From Labyrinthula sp. Ha (taxonomy: Eukaryota > Sar > Bigyra > Labyrinthulida > Labyrinthulaceae): 64,000 nt of DNA. The notes under the pieces were generated by a model. It was not told the origin of the DNA. It searched no databases and saw nothing but the letters and a program-made list of their open reading frames with translations. Position numbers and translations under genes: made by a program. Below, one piece after another: positions 13,233 through 24,785 of the stretch; position 1 is the first letter of the stretch; each line of letters opens with the position of its first letter. Location: assembly GCA_015227615.1 (NCBI GenBank), contig JAALGZ010000006.1:1426001-1490000 (forward strand). Direction: 5' to 3'.

Positions 13233-13994
13233 ATGAATACATTGCTATGGCATGATAAGAATGACAATGGTGCATTACCGGGGTTGCACACGTGGAACAA
13301 CGTACTACGTAATGGTTAAGTATGGAATAGAAAGAATTGAACCTCTTTTACGCACCGAAGATTTCTTACCGGTACCTGTTTTTTTTGCTTTTGTTAAGTT
13401 ATGCAACAAACTTTATGGAAAGATTACGAAAGGATGTGACACCCTTGATGCAACGAAGGAAATGGCATGTAAAGTTTCTAAAGGAAATGTTTGGCAAAAA
13501 ACAAGGTAAGAGAGCAATCGTCAGAACATATTTTAGGATTACTTGGGTTAAATGTAAATAGAGGACAAAAAATTTTAATTCGAATAAGAAGAGAACGTCC
13601 GAAGAAAATTACAAAGAAAAACCCGGCTCGAGATCCTTTACCCAGATCCGCTGTTCACACAATTCACTCTGATAAGTTTCTCACATACAGCAGTGTTCTG
13701 GACACCTTGCTCCATGAACTTGCACACATTGTACATTCAAATCATTCTGCAGATTTTTATGATCTTTGGGTATATTTTTATTTTCATTCTAAAGTCTAGA
13801 ATGAACTTCGTGAAGAAATGAAAAATCCACTTACGGATAATGGAAAAAGGAAACTTGAAAAGATGAAATTTCCAGGTATAGGAAAAACTCTATGCGGAGA
13901 AACAGATTCAGTTCTTCAGAAAAGAAAAATGTTGGCTGATGCAGCTATGAGAAGATTACGTAAATCTAATATTGAAATTATTGATCTAACCTGA
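13233..13994 (+). CDS. WLM-domain metalloprotease (Wss1/SPRTN-like)
   Basis: Five exons: 13,233-13,301, 13,331-13,371, 13,399-13,505, 13,537-13,769 and 13,800-13,994, giving 214 aa. Introns are 29, 27, 31 and 30 nt. The protein shows the whole WLM core: a block with RLRKDV..LMQRRKW, then LLGLNVNRGQKI.IR.R (residues 74-90), then the zinc motif HELAHIVHSNH (His132, Glu133, His136, His142), then FPGIGKTLCGE. It ends IEIIDLT, a good SUMO-interacting motif like those at the C-terminus of yeast Wss1. By family it should degrade DNA-protein crosslinks and SUMO-modified proteins in the nucleus. The start codon is the first ATG of the open frame; an additional upstream exon cannot be excluded. The gene converges on the next one, with 11 bp between the two stop codons. 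Confidence 0.87.
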
Positions 13995-14005
13995 AATGTT
14001 CATAC

Positions 14006-16080
14006 TTAATAGCAAAAGGGAATGAAAACCAAGCAAAAGAGTACAAAAAATGGAAATGATATTTGCAAGAGGTAGAAAATGATTTCTAAAATACCCAGCA
14101 AGAGCTTCAAGGGTATTTGAAGAATGTGATTGTGCTTCCATGCTATTTCAATTGACCGAAACATTTCAAATCCAGATAAAACGCTCAATACATGAGATAC
14201 AAATTCTCTTGTATCAGTCATACCAAGTGGAACAACGGCAATACTTTCATCTTTCTTCAATTCTTCTAAAGATGTAGAAGGGACTCTAGGTAAAAACAGG
14301 ATCTTTAACCAGCGACTCCAGGTTCTGTAATATAGATGACGATGAAAAATACTTGTGTTTTTCAAACCTAGACGAAAGGCTACTCGTTCAAACACACCAA
14401 AATATACAACTTGTTTTCGATATTCGTTGACAACAAAATGATCATGCTTCTCATCAGCATCTCGAGCTACATTTTCATATCTTTGCTCTTTTTCAGTTAG
14501 AAAATAAACTTCATTTTCATCTATTTTTGCTTGTTTCTTTGAATATAATTTTTTTGGTCCGTTTAATACTTTTTTATATTCGTTAAAATCAATATCAAAT
14601 ACTTTACATACCTTTTTTGGAGATTCAAGAACTTTGAGACGAAGCACAGATTGAATAATTAAGCCAATAGTTCCGGATTTTAACCATCTTTTTTTATTAT
14701 CAAACCAGGCTGCATTTGCAATAGTTTCATCAATCTGATGTATAAAGTCAATTGCAAGAGCATTTAAAATAATATCAATAACAAATTCCGTGTTTAGTAA
14801 AACAAAAAGCATAATAGAGAACAAAATCGCAATATATCCAGTATTCATCATACGATCAAGTTTAAATCCTATCTGTTGCAAAATATCGTCATCATTTTGT
14901 TCCCAAACAATCTGCCTAAGTGAATTAATCTTTGAATACGTTGTTTCTGCACCTCCTGAAGTACGAAAAAAATTTAATAAAGCATCTGGAATAACAGACT
15001 GTAAATATATCAAAATAACACAAACAAGAATAATTTTCCCTTCTACCCTACCTCGCTCTGCATTATCTTCATTATAACAAAACTGATCAAAATCAGTTCT
15101 AGGAAGAAGATCCCAAAGTACTCCGTCAATTGGAAAAATTCTAGATCCATTTCCTTCCACAAAAAATCTTTTACTTGGATCTCCATCAGTTGTAAGCATA
15201 TTATTGTAAAGCAAAGCTAAAGGAACAGCTGTTTGAATGAAAAGAGTCAAACTAGACATTACAGCCCCAGAACCAAGAACTGCCAAGTATGTGTACACTG
15301 AAAAAGATCTGTCACTAAAATTCCACTCATCTTCTTTTTGAAGTACAAAATCCATAAGATCAAATGGTGCAAGTAAATGACTGCGTAAAAGTTTTTGCGT
15401 TACTGCAGGAACACTGTCATACCGTTTTTTAAAATCAATATTTTCTTCAGCTTGAAGCCATAGATCATACCGCTTAGTTGCAAATTGGACGACATCAAGT
15501 TCTTCAAAATCATATTCCTAAATTATAAATTTATATTTTTCAAGTTTACGTGGGACGCATCGAAACGCAATCTCTTTTCAAGTTGAAGAAGACAGAATTG
15601 CTGCCAAAGCCACGGCCGATGACCAAATATTTTTTGTAGACCAATTCTAGGTGCACGGATGTAATCTTCAGAAACAACCCCTTCTACGCCCACATTATAG
15701 GAGATGACGAGCTGATTGTCGGGAATGTTAACTCCTTGCTTGTCAAAGTCCCAGGAATCTTTTGCCTGTTTAAGTACCCGGTTAACTCGACCAACTTTCC
15801 ACTTCATATCATTGCTGAGATATTCAACCCACATTTCTTGCTCAAAAGTAACATATTTTGAGATTCTTTCCTTTGTGCAAGTGTCTACTAAGTCTGCTAC
15901 AGTTGGAGTCTTTGAAGCTTGTAAGAAGATCTCATTCGAGTGGATATTTTTGTATTTTTCATAGGTGTCGTCTGCTTTATAGTAAAATGGAACTTTGGGT
16001 ACAATTTCTGCTTGTTCTAAATCATCAGGAATGAGTATCTCGTCGTCTTGTTTCTCTTGCTCCTGGGTTATGTTTTCCAT
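14006..16080 (-). CDS. Large multi-pass membrane protein, unknown function
   Basis: Two exons, 16,080-15,550 and 15,517-14,006, joined over a 32-nt intron (15,518-15,549, GTAAAC...TTTAG), giving 680 aa in one frame. The first 180 residues are acidic, then soluble. About five or six hydrophobic segments follow in the second half, roughly at residues 250-285, 335-360, 420-455 and 650-680. The stretch DFIHQIDETIANAAWFDNKK after the third segment looks like a conserved signature. I have an impression of similar proteins in other protists but cannot name the family. No transporter or channel motif was recognised and no signal peptide is seen. The last codons abut the WLM gene, tail to tail. Confidence 0.8.
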
Positions 16081-19000
16081 TTAATGTTTCTGTGACAAGT
16101 TGGCTGTGTCCAAATAGTACATTAGATCAGAAGATAGAATGAAACTTTAGGGAAATGAGATATCGCTTGAGCTTTGGGAATAAAGCGAGGTTATATAGTG
16201 GTGTATGTAACCACAGATTTCACGCCTTGTTCTTATATTAGACATACTGGTCTACTGACCGTCCTTTAAGGATAAGTGAATGAGTCTCTTGATTTTAAAG
16301 CAATGATATCAACTTTTGCAATGATATATATTTGCCGTACCTTGCCTTTGTGCTATTTTTAAGATGTTGGACTATATCTGTACTCACTATATTGAGTTTA
16401 TCCTCCCTTCAAAAAAAATAAGTAACCATTTCACATTCTATATGAGACTTGGATTAGTTTACTTGCTGCTAGATGAGAAGGCCATCTACGAAGCACTTTT
16501 GTTCGGTTTACTGAAAAACTTAGAAGAAGATATTTGGAGGAAATATAAGCACGGACTGAGTTACAAGATAAGTTCAAAGAAATGATGCCAGATTAACCTG
16601 ACACCAATTTGACTTAAATATAATTGCGGGGCCATGTACCAACTTTGCAAGTATTTTCGTGATAGAAGCAAAACTCAATAAACTTGTTGAGATTTTATTA
16701 CTGCTGCCTTAGGTTCCTAAGACTACATCAACCATGATTGGTATGGCTTAATCTAGTAAGTACCCTCTTATGCGCTACGCAATCGAATCCAAATAAATTT
16801 TTAATAGTAGCGTTATCCAAAAAAATATACCATGAATTCTTGTTGCGCCCTTTGAATGAATAACTACAACAATGGAATAGATTCTTAGTCCATTCCGCCA
16901 GAGACTAATAGTTTCAGAGCTAGGGATTCCAAATCTAATGTCCAATATTAAGGAGCCGCTTACGTAAAAATACTCAACTAGAACCTCCGTTCTTGCAATG
17001 TACATTACATTGTGCTGTGTTTCATACCCTCGATACTTTACAGGTTGAAAAAGTTACTGGTTCAACACTTCAATAAATCGAATAATCGAGCTACTTTATT
17101 CATGCGAGCCTGCAACAAATCCAGCTCTTCCAGCCATCTAAAAGAGAATTGACTTATACAGTGACCAAGAAAACACAATAAATATTGCAAAGTAATGGAT
17201 ACTAGTGTTGTTTGAGAGGCTGCTTCTAACGGAAACAATAAGGAGATGATTCATTAGCCTTGTTATTCTTTGAGCTATACTAAAGGTTTATTAGAACAAT
17301 ACATTTTAATTGTTTTAGGTTTTTCGTCTCCAGCTATGCTTTAAAGCATGAGAAACTGAAAAATCACAAACTCTTTTTCTTGCTGAAATTAAAGTATAAA
17401 TTGGTGTGACAACTAAAACATTAACTATCATGTATGCTAAGTAACTTTTCTACTTTCATTCATTTTTATCTTACTTTATTCTCCACAATGTTTTTTAATA
17501 GGCACAAACTGAACATGCTCTAATTAGACAGGATTTTCTCGAATAAAAATAAAATGGATATACCAGTATCCCTTTGGCTCTTCATAAGAATGCCAAGAGT
17601 ATTTCCTGCCGCTACAATGCAATATATATAAACTATGATATTTTGTTAAATAAGATTAACATGGTTGCAAAAGCATCAGATCAGTGAATCAATTTAAAAG
17701 GAAAGCGACCAACCACAAGTATTAGATTAGCAACATTAAAATTCAAACTTTGAAATATTACCCAGTACATTGCTCCTTCGGAGTCTTTCTTATATTTCAT
17801 GAAGTTTACATAGACTAAGTATGCTATTTTCCACGCAATAGCAAGTTTACTTGGACTCCTCCAATGTGATGTTCTTACATATACCCTACTATCCCAAGAT
17901 TTATTATGAATGCATCTTTCACACTAAATACAAATTCAAATGTATAAATTAGTAATATGAAACCTATTCCTAGCTTCTGTTTTGAGGGAAGGCGTTTTAG
18001 TTTTCATCAATGACGTTACAAACGACTGGGAAAACTGATCTTTAATACTTTTAATACTTCATAGTGAAGTAATCTATGGCTGGGTGGTACTAAGAACTGA
18101 TTAGTTCTAGCCTGATCTATAGACTGTTTGTTCATGTTTTCTGCTTATTTATTTACAACCATGCTAAGATTGCACTTAGAGCGAGCTAATTCTAGCTGCT
18201 TCTGCAACCGAGTAGGATATTCTTACTAGCCATTTGTTATCCCGTTAAGATCCTTAAAAAACACTACTGAGGGACAAAGGAACATAAAGCTATGTTTAAA
18301 GACCCGAGTGTTGACACACTTACTCCATGTTGTCGCTTTTTACAAGCTCGGTTTTTAGGAGGTAAGCATATGGAAGATCGTTTCCAGTAGGGATACCTCC
18401 AGACATCTAAGCCACATAGCGCAAATTTCTAAGAAAAGACGAAAACTACAGAAATAGGTGTGAAGGATACTAAAAAGAGGAAAGAAACTTTCAACAAGAC
18501 TGTCAATCATCAAAAAATAACGAATTGACAAAATACAGATGATCAACAGTAGATTAAATGTTTGAGGCATTTGATAACGTTATTACAAGGTGTTTTAAAC
18601 TCAAAAAAGTCTAGTCCCACAGATTTTCAGTGGGAAGAGAAGGAGAATGTTTATCTTAATCAAAGAATGCTTATAAAATACATTGTATATTTACCTTTTT
18701 AACGATTTGTAATTTTGGGTCAAATAATAAATTTAATCTGGAGCTTGGAATGTACATTTTCAATCTAAAACCTTGGAGCACTCTTGATTTACTGTTTAGT
18801 AGACTGTAGGAGAGTACAGGTTCCCTTAACAATAAAATTCAGAAGAATACAGGATTTATTCATGTGCAGAGCCTTTTGTATGATCCTTAATAGCCATAAA
18901 AGCTACTTTGCCCAGTGCATTTCCATGGATTTGATTCAACAAAGACCTACTTAAGCATGAACTAAAGGGGACCAGAGAAAAAAGGAAGTGATTCAGATGA

Positions 19001-20108
19001 CAAAAATGTTCAATGATTAATAAGAGTTGGCCAAAGCTGTGTAATTTATGGTGACAGTTTTAGAATATCTTTAAATAAATAGTCAGAAGGGTGGAAAACT
19101 TTTAAGACTTAATATTTCAACTTTCATTCATCTGCACGAAACAACAAGAATGTTTTGATCCTCATACCCACCCTTTAAACAAAAAACTGATCCTAAACCC
19201 CATACAAGAGTTATTCATCTTTTACTTTAAATAAGAAAAACTGCAGCTGCTTACTTAAGGAACTGTACTCATAGCCCCACTTCCCCTATGTACACCACGA
19301 ATGCTTAAATTAACATGCAGCGAACCCCCTTCCATGTTCCGTGTACCTTCTCTCACAGACTCCCATTATCTATCCTAAGAGTAAGAATGGAAACAGGCTT
19401 TACCTTTCTAATATTTTTTTATCTCTTGATTTTGAAATAACATATTTGGAGAACTGTTTTTGGCAATTTATGTTTCTGGCCTCTCCATATGGAATGTTAC
19501 CTATGTTTGCTCTTCAACCTCCCCCTTATTCTGCTCCCAGTTGAAACACACCTTCATCTTTATTGAATTGAAAACGGTTCAAAAAATATTTTATTAATTA
19601 TCGGGATATATCCATTTCTCCTTTATCCTTGCTTCAACAGCGAACTAACAGCTCTCTGTACTCTAAAGTGTCATTCTTCTTGATCCTTCCGTCAACTTAA
19701 ACACAGTATCAGCTTCATCCAAGTGACAGAAGTTGTAAATTTCAGTTCGGAATGCGTAAAAATACTTTTATTATTGCTAAAAAACAGATTCTGCTTTCTT
19801 TTTAAACATTTCGTTCTGTTTTTTATCAACTTTCGCTGCATTTTCGTCTTCATCTCGATAATTTATCTTCCATCGTGATTTGTTTAATTGAGTTTTATTC
19901 AACTGGTTTTAGATTAATAATTTTGGATAGTTTATTTATCCAATCCATTAATCCAGGTAGTCATAATACCTGACCTATGGTAGGCCAACCAAGATAAAAA
20001 CTATCTCACTCTTCTCTGCTGTTTCGAGTTGTTTTAAGGCTACTGGCCGGTTAACCTCAAATAGCAAGGTGGCATTACCACCGCAGGCAAATTTGCTTCA
20101 CCAGAAAA
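16081..20108. other. Intergenic, nothing recognised
   Basis: Four kilobases of AT-rich sequence between two divergently transcribed genes (membrane protein on minus, RPC6 on plus). Only short random-looking open frames occur. The promoters of both neighbours must lie near the two ends; no TATA box or copy of the TTGCCCAAAA motif was noticed there. Confidence 0.5.
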
Positions 20109-21050
20109 ATGTCAAAACAAAAACCAGAAAAACCCTCACCTGAATTACAATCACGCTTCTCTAAATTTCTTACCACCTTTGAAGCAAATGCAATTATTCA
20201 AACAGCACAGGTAAAATCCGCTTTTCCTAATGCTCAAGAATATCGTTCTCTAATGTTCCTAATACAAGAGCTAATCAACACTCACAGAATAAAATTGTTG
20301 AAGAAAGGAGGAAAGCTGTGCTATAAACTCTTGCCCAAAACCGCTTCAAAGAAACTTACAGGATTAAGTTCAGCACACCAGCTTGTTCTACAACATATTA
20401 CACAAACTCAAGGAAAAGGGATTTGGGTTCGAAACCTAAAGAAAAGCACTGGCATAAATGGAACTGCGATTAACACAATTTTAAATGAGCTTGAACGGAG
20501 AGAGTTAATAAAATCAGTAACATCTATAAAAAATAAGAAGCAAAGGCTGTATATTGGCTTCAATGTTGTTCCTGACAAAGAACACACAGGTGGAGTTTGG
20601 TTTGGAGCAGATGGAACTTTTGATTCACGTTTTGTTGAAGAGCTCTCGTTTTGGGTTTTGAGGATAATTCGTCAGAATGAAAGTTTATCTGTCAAGGAAT
20701 TAGTATCATTGATAAAAAAGAGTAAGATTTCTAGAGTAAGTTTAACTGAAGAAGATATGCTTTTAGTTATTAACAGGTTGAAATATGACGGAGAAATAGA
20801 AGAATTTATTGATCCATTTTCTTCTGAGATCTTACCAACTAGATCAAAAAAAGTTCAAGAAGAAATTAAAAAAGGATATTATAAGAAGTGGACTCCCGTA
20901 AATAAACTTGGTGAAATTACAAATAAACTGAAAGATTGTGTTTGTTTAGTGTGTCCTGTTAAAAGAGAATGTGTTCCTGGTGGTAAAATATCACCTGAAA
21001 CTTGTGAATATTTTGATAAGAAATATGGCTCAGAGAATCTAAAGTTTTGA
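20109..21050 (+). CDS. RNA polymerase III subunit RPC6 (RPC34/RPC39)
   Basis: Intronless, 313 aa, close to the length of human POLR3F (316 aa). It is a Pol III-specific initiation subunit that helps open promoter DNA and contacts TFIIIB. The N-terminal two thirds have the winged-helix pattern of the family (for example residues 90-145, containing LKKSTGINGTAINTILNELE). The segment VWFGADGTFDSRFVEEL and the C-terminus are characteristic. The last 40 residues hold the iron-sulfur cluster ligands in exact family spacing C-x2-C-x5-C-x10-C (Cys279, 282, 288, 299). The start is the first ATG of the frame. Only 14 bp separate its stop from the ATG of the next gene on the same strand. Confidence 0.95.
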   Translation: MSKQKPEKPSPELQSRFSKFLTTFEANAIIQTAQVKSAFPNAQEYRSLMFLIQELINTHRIKLLKKGGKLCYKLLPKTASKKLTGLSSAHQLVLQHITQTQGKGIWVRNLKKSTGINGTAINTILNELERRELIKSVTSIKNKKQRLYIGFNVVPDKEHTGGVWFGADGTFDSRFVEELSFWVLRIIRQNESLSVKELVSLIKKSKISRVSLTEEDMLLVINRLKYDGEIEEFIDPFSSEILPTRSKKVQEEIKKGYYKKWTPVNKLGEITNKLKDCVCLVCPVKRECVPGGKISPETCEYFDKKYGSENLKF

Positions 21051-21064
21051 ACCGTTTAAACAAT

Positions 21065-23272
21065 ATGGAGGAGCAAAAAGAAAAAGAAGTTCCAAAATAT
21101 GTTAAGAAGAAAAGGAAACCTGCTTTGGTATCAATATCTGCACAAAAGTTTGGTTTGGTTTTGGATTATGAGGTGCAAATAACTCTTGTCTCTGAAGATG
21201 GAAAGGATCTTGAGAATAGGAATGTCAATAAAAGTAGGTTGATACCTTTGAGAAATGTATTGACAAAGAACACGAATATTTCCGATCTTGCAACACAGAT
21301 ACTAAGCGCTACCGACTTAGTTCTGGCTTCTAAGAGATCACTCTTAGAAGAGCTATTATCGCAGATGAAGGAGATGCTAGGTACAAAACTTAATAAAATT
21401 GAAGAGAAAGAAGACAGCGTTAGATCTAAGCGCCCCTCATTATCAGAAATTGATTCTTATACAAGTTTATTCTATGAAGACTCAATTCATAGCATATTAC
21501 AGGGAAGTAAGATATTATTCGGTTTCGTGGCAAACTCACAAAATCTGGATAAATTAAAACGTGCCTCAGGTGGAAGTTGGTTAAGAGTTGTTCAAAGAGT
21601 TCTGCAAGAACAGAGCTTGCATCTTGAGCGATATAGTTTTGAAGAAAACTTTTCTCTGAGTATCTGCAAGAACCTTCTTGGTGTTGTTCATGCCTTTTCA
21701 ATGTACAGTGAATTTCAACAGTTTCTTTTGGATGAAAGAATAGGCTCACTCTGTCTTAAGATTTTAGATATTTTGTGCATATCAAAGCAATCTATTGAAA
21801 ATTGGAAGGAGGAAAAAAACCTTCAACATGAAGAACAAATTGCAGAAATTAGTTGTGTAGTTTTGAAGATACTTCGAAACTTAGGGAAAAATGTGTCTGT
21901 ACAAAAGAAAATGCACAAAAAAGCAGTTGCAAGGCAGCTTATAACTTTTTTGGATAGTAAAGAAACAGTCAGAGAATTTAGTGCCTCCCTCTTAGAAGTT
22001 GTTCTATTCCTTCAGACACTATGCCTATACAAGGAGAATATCATGGACATAAAGTCCCTTCCAGAGGAAACAGGGTTACTTTCGGCTGTGGAAAATATAT
22101 TTTCCGTTCCTTGTAATATGTTTCAAGGAGTGAAAGAATTCACGCTATTGTTGAATATTATCCATCTTCTAACGAATATAAGCTTTGACCCTGAACTGAG
22201 AAATTTACTTGTTCAAAGGACAAAAACTATGAGTTTTCTATTTGAAGTTTATGAAGCATATGAGGCTTCGCGGGCGGCCTTAGAATCTTTGCTTTGCTTA
22301 TGCTCTATAGAAAGATCTTTCCTTTTTTCTGTTTCATCTTCGAGGGTTTCTTTTTTTGGAAAGAGTTTAATAGACCAACTGGGAAATAACAGTTTTAGTA
22401 TTTGCTTGGCTCAAATTATATCAAATGTAGCTACTGAAGAAGAGAGTTCTATTACTTTGTTGAAACTCCCACGGTTTGTCCATGTAGTTCTAAAGTCTGC
22501 AATAGACACAGATTCTGAAGTTTTGTGTTTACTAACAAGAAATTTATCGTTGAATCTTTCTGAGAAGACTATCCTTTTTTGGGAAAAGGATGCCAGTACT
22601 TTATGCGAGCAATTATTTGGGTCTAATTTTCAGAGTCAATGGGTGGAAATAGCAAAGAATGTGTTTGAAGGTCTGGGGCAAATGTTAAATAAGGTATTAA
22701 GCAAAAAGATCGTTGAGAACTTGGTGTCAAAGATTGTGAAATGTTTTGAATATAATGGTAAGGTTTCTGCGAAGCAATTGAATATGTTAGAACTCGCATG
22801 CTCACTCTGTTTTCATGAACAAGCACAAGAATTATGTGATGTTACAGCCACTTTTAACTTGGTTACTTTTTGCAGAAAAATCTTATTTTCAGAAGAGAAA
22901 ACTAAGCCTGTATATAAAGCACATGCACTCTTGTTTCTCTACCGTATTACGAAACAAAATTGGTTAGACATTACCTCAGGAGTTGTTCATCAGTTTTGTC
23001 AGGAACACCAACTAAACAGAACAAGAAGAGGAAAAAACTGCAATTTATCCGTACTTGAGGAGCAGCTTTTTGTTTTGCTTCAAGAAAGGGTACTGAGAAA
23101 TTCTAAAGAAGCCAGAAAGAAATTAGATTATGAGAAAGAAAAAGAATCCTTAAATTTAGAAAATTTTATCAAACGATCCAGATTTGTTGGATACTTTCCA
23201 CACCTGATGAATGTATTGGAACAAGAAAACCAAGATTTTTCTTTTTCAGGGAGCTTTTCGCTCTCTCCATAA
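21065..23272 (+). CDS. Large helical ARM/HEAT-like protein
   Basis: Intronless, 735 aa from the ATG at 21,065 (the frame is open upstream to 21,047, but without an ATG). The N-terminus is lysine-rich (VPKYVKKKRKP), followed by about 600 residues of amphipathic helices with the leucine spacing of armadillo or HEAT repeats, for example ICLAQIISNVATEEESSITL and VLCLLTRNLSLNLSEK. The C-terminal 100 residues are again basic and end ...YFPHLMNVLEQE. The architecture and size recall ARMC2-type proteins (ciliary radial spoke assembly), but this is an impression only. No catalytic motif is present. It lies 14 bp behind RPC6. Confidence 0.75.
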   Translation: MEEQKEKEVPKYVKKKRKPALVSISAQKFGLVLDYEVQITLVSEDGKDLENRNVNKSRLIPLRNVLTKNTNISDLATQILSATDLVLASKRSLLEELLSQMKEMLGTKLNKIEEKEDSVRSKRPSLSEIDSYTSLFYEDSIHSILQGSKILFGFVANSQNLDKLKRASGGSWLRVVQRVLQEQSLHLERYSFEENFSLSICKNLLGVVHAFSMYSEFQQFLLDERIGSLCLKILDILCISKQSIENWKEEKNLQHEEQIAEISCVVLKILRNLGKNVSVQKKMHKKAVARQLITFLDSKETVREFSASLLEVVLFLQTLCLYKENIMDIKSLPEETGLLSAVENIFSVPCNMFQGVKEFTLLLNIIHLLTNISFDPELRNLLVQRTKTMSFLFEVYEAYEASRAALESLLCLCSIERSFLFSVSSSRVSFFGKSLIDQLGNNSFSICLAQIISNVATEEESSITLLKLPRFVHVVLKSAIDTDSEVLCLLTRNLSLNLSEKTILFWEKDASTLCEQLFGSNFQSQWVEIAKNVFEGLGQMLNKVLSKKIVENLVSKIVKCFEYNGKVSAKQLNMLELACSLCFHEQAQELCDVTATFNLVTFCRKILFSEEKTKPVYKAHALLFLYRITKQNWLDITSGVVHQFCQEHQLNRTRRGKNCNLSVLEEQLFVLLQERVLRNSKEARKKLDYEKEKESLNLENFIKRSRFVGYFPHLMNVLEQENQDFSFSGSFSLSP

Positions 23273-23688
23273 GTTGAGGTCTCAAGAACTTGTTTGAGTT
23301 CGTGCTCTTTCTTACGCAGGGTAGCGCATTGTGTTTTTACCTTCTGAGTTAAGTTCCCTTCATTTTTATGTATATTCTATTTATATAGAGAATGTATCTA
23401 CTTTCCCAAGGGTTCGAGTGTCGTATCACTATTCTGTCTCGCACCTATAGCCCACGCTTGTGACACTATTTTCTCTTGCTGCTACTGATTCTTGCAAGCA
23501 AGTTTAATTTAGAGTAGAATGCACATAGAGAGCTTTGGGAATGAATGAAAGCATTAGAGAACTGCCACGAGAGAATGAAAGTCCACAGAAAATCTATAGT
23601 TCTTACAATTTAATTAGACGTTTGCTTGTAGACAACACGAACAAAACCCTGAATATTCGGCCCATGAAATAGAAAAAACATTCATCCG
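23273..23688. other. Convergent intergenic spacer
   Basis: 416 bp between the 3' ends of the ARM-like gene (plus) and the casein kinase gene (minus). No gene or repeat seen; it should contain both 3' UTRs and polyadenylation sites. Confidence 0.5.
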
Positions 23689-24785
23689 TCACAGGACAAA
23701 GTTTCTACTCATATGTGAGTTAATAAACCTCCTTCTTGCTGCCAAATTTTCCTCTTCTCTTTCCTCTCTAATTCCCTCAAGCTGCGCTACATTAACATTT
23801 GCCATTCTTTGGTTATCTTTAATCCAATCATAATCTATTTCATCCTCCGTTACTTCTCCTGCAGCAACCATCCTTCCAATCTCATCCTTGAACAGCGTTT
23901 TTAAATATGGGTAATTAGGCTTATCCATGTAATACAGTGACCTAGTATACTGAACATACAGCTCGAAACATCTCGGTAGATCCCGGCAAAGTTTCTCTAC
24001 AGAAACCTCCATTTTCTTCTTGCAGATTAAGTTGTACTTTATTTTTGGATCGTGCTCCTGATGTTTTTTTACTTTGATTCCTTGCCAAGGAAGTCTTCCA
24101 AGTGCAAGAAATATTAATACATAACCAACACTCTCCATATCATCTCTACGGCTCTGATCAACACCTAAATGGTTATTTATGCTAGCATATCTAGGAGTTC
24201 CAATCAAAGGTTTTCCTTCAGTATATTTTGCGTGTGTTTTTTTCTTTGGATGTCTAAATCTTCTACTGAGTCCAAAATCAATCAGAAATATTTCTCTTGG
24301 ATCTTTCTCGCCAATCATAAAATTGTCAGGTTTAATGTCGCTGAAGATTAGAGAGTAGGGAAAAAATACCGGTGTATGAAGTTTTTTTTGTGAATATATT
24401 CCATTCTTGCAATCAACTCTTGAGCAAGTATAAGTGTTGTAAGGATAGAAAATTTTTTGGTTCTTCGTTTTGCAGCCAGAGTGTTTAAATCTTTTCCTAG
24501 CAGAGTTTGTACTAGGCACTTAGCTCCTTTCATTTTCCCAAAGAAGTACATTTTGGGTATTCCCTCAACGTCAGCTGTAGAATTTAAAGCACGAAAAACT
24601 TTGGCTTCTAGTGGAAGTAGAGAAGGTCTTGCTTTTAGTTGTTCAGTTTTAATAGCCACCTGTTCTCTTGTATTTATGTCTTCTGCAAGGAAAACTTCAC
24701 CAAAATTTCCACTTCCAATCTTTTTTATTATTTTAAATCTATTATCTATTAATTTATTGTTCTTTGATTTATTCATGAAGTTCAT
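23689..24785 (-). CDS. Casein kinase 1 family Ser/Thr kinase
   Basis: Two exons, 24,785-24,370 and 24,340-23,689, with a 29-nt intron (24,341-24,369) that splits the catalytic loop codon for Arg in HRD; 355 aa. All kinase landmarks are present: glycine loop IGSGNFGEVFLAED, lysine in VAIKTE, catalytic loop HRDIKPDNFMIG, DFG in LIDFGLSRRF, and the CK1-specific GTPRYASINNHLG...SRRDDMESVGYVLIFLALGRLPWQGI. CK1 kinases use SINxH-type motifs in place of APE, as here. After the kinase core (about residue 300) comes a short charged tail with EGIREEREEENLAARRR. There is no palmitoylation-type Cys cluster. It is a general regulatory kinase; which CK1 subtype cannot be said. Confidence 0.94.
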
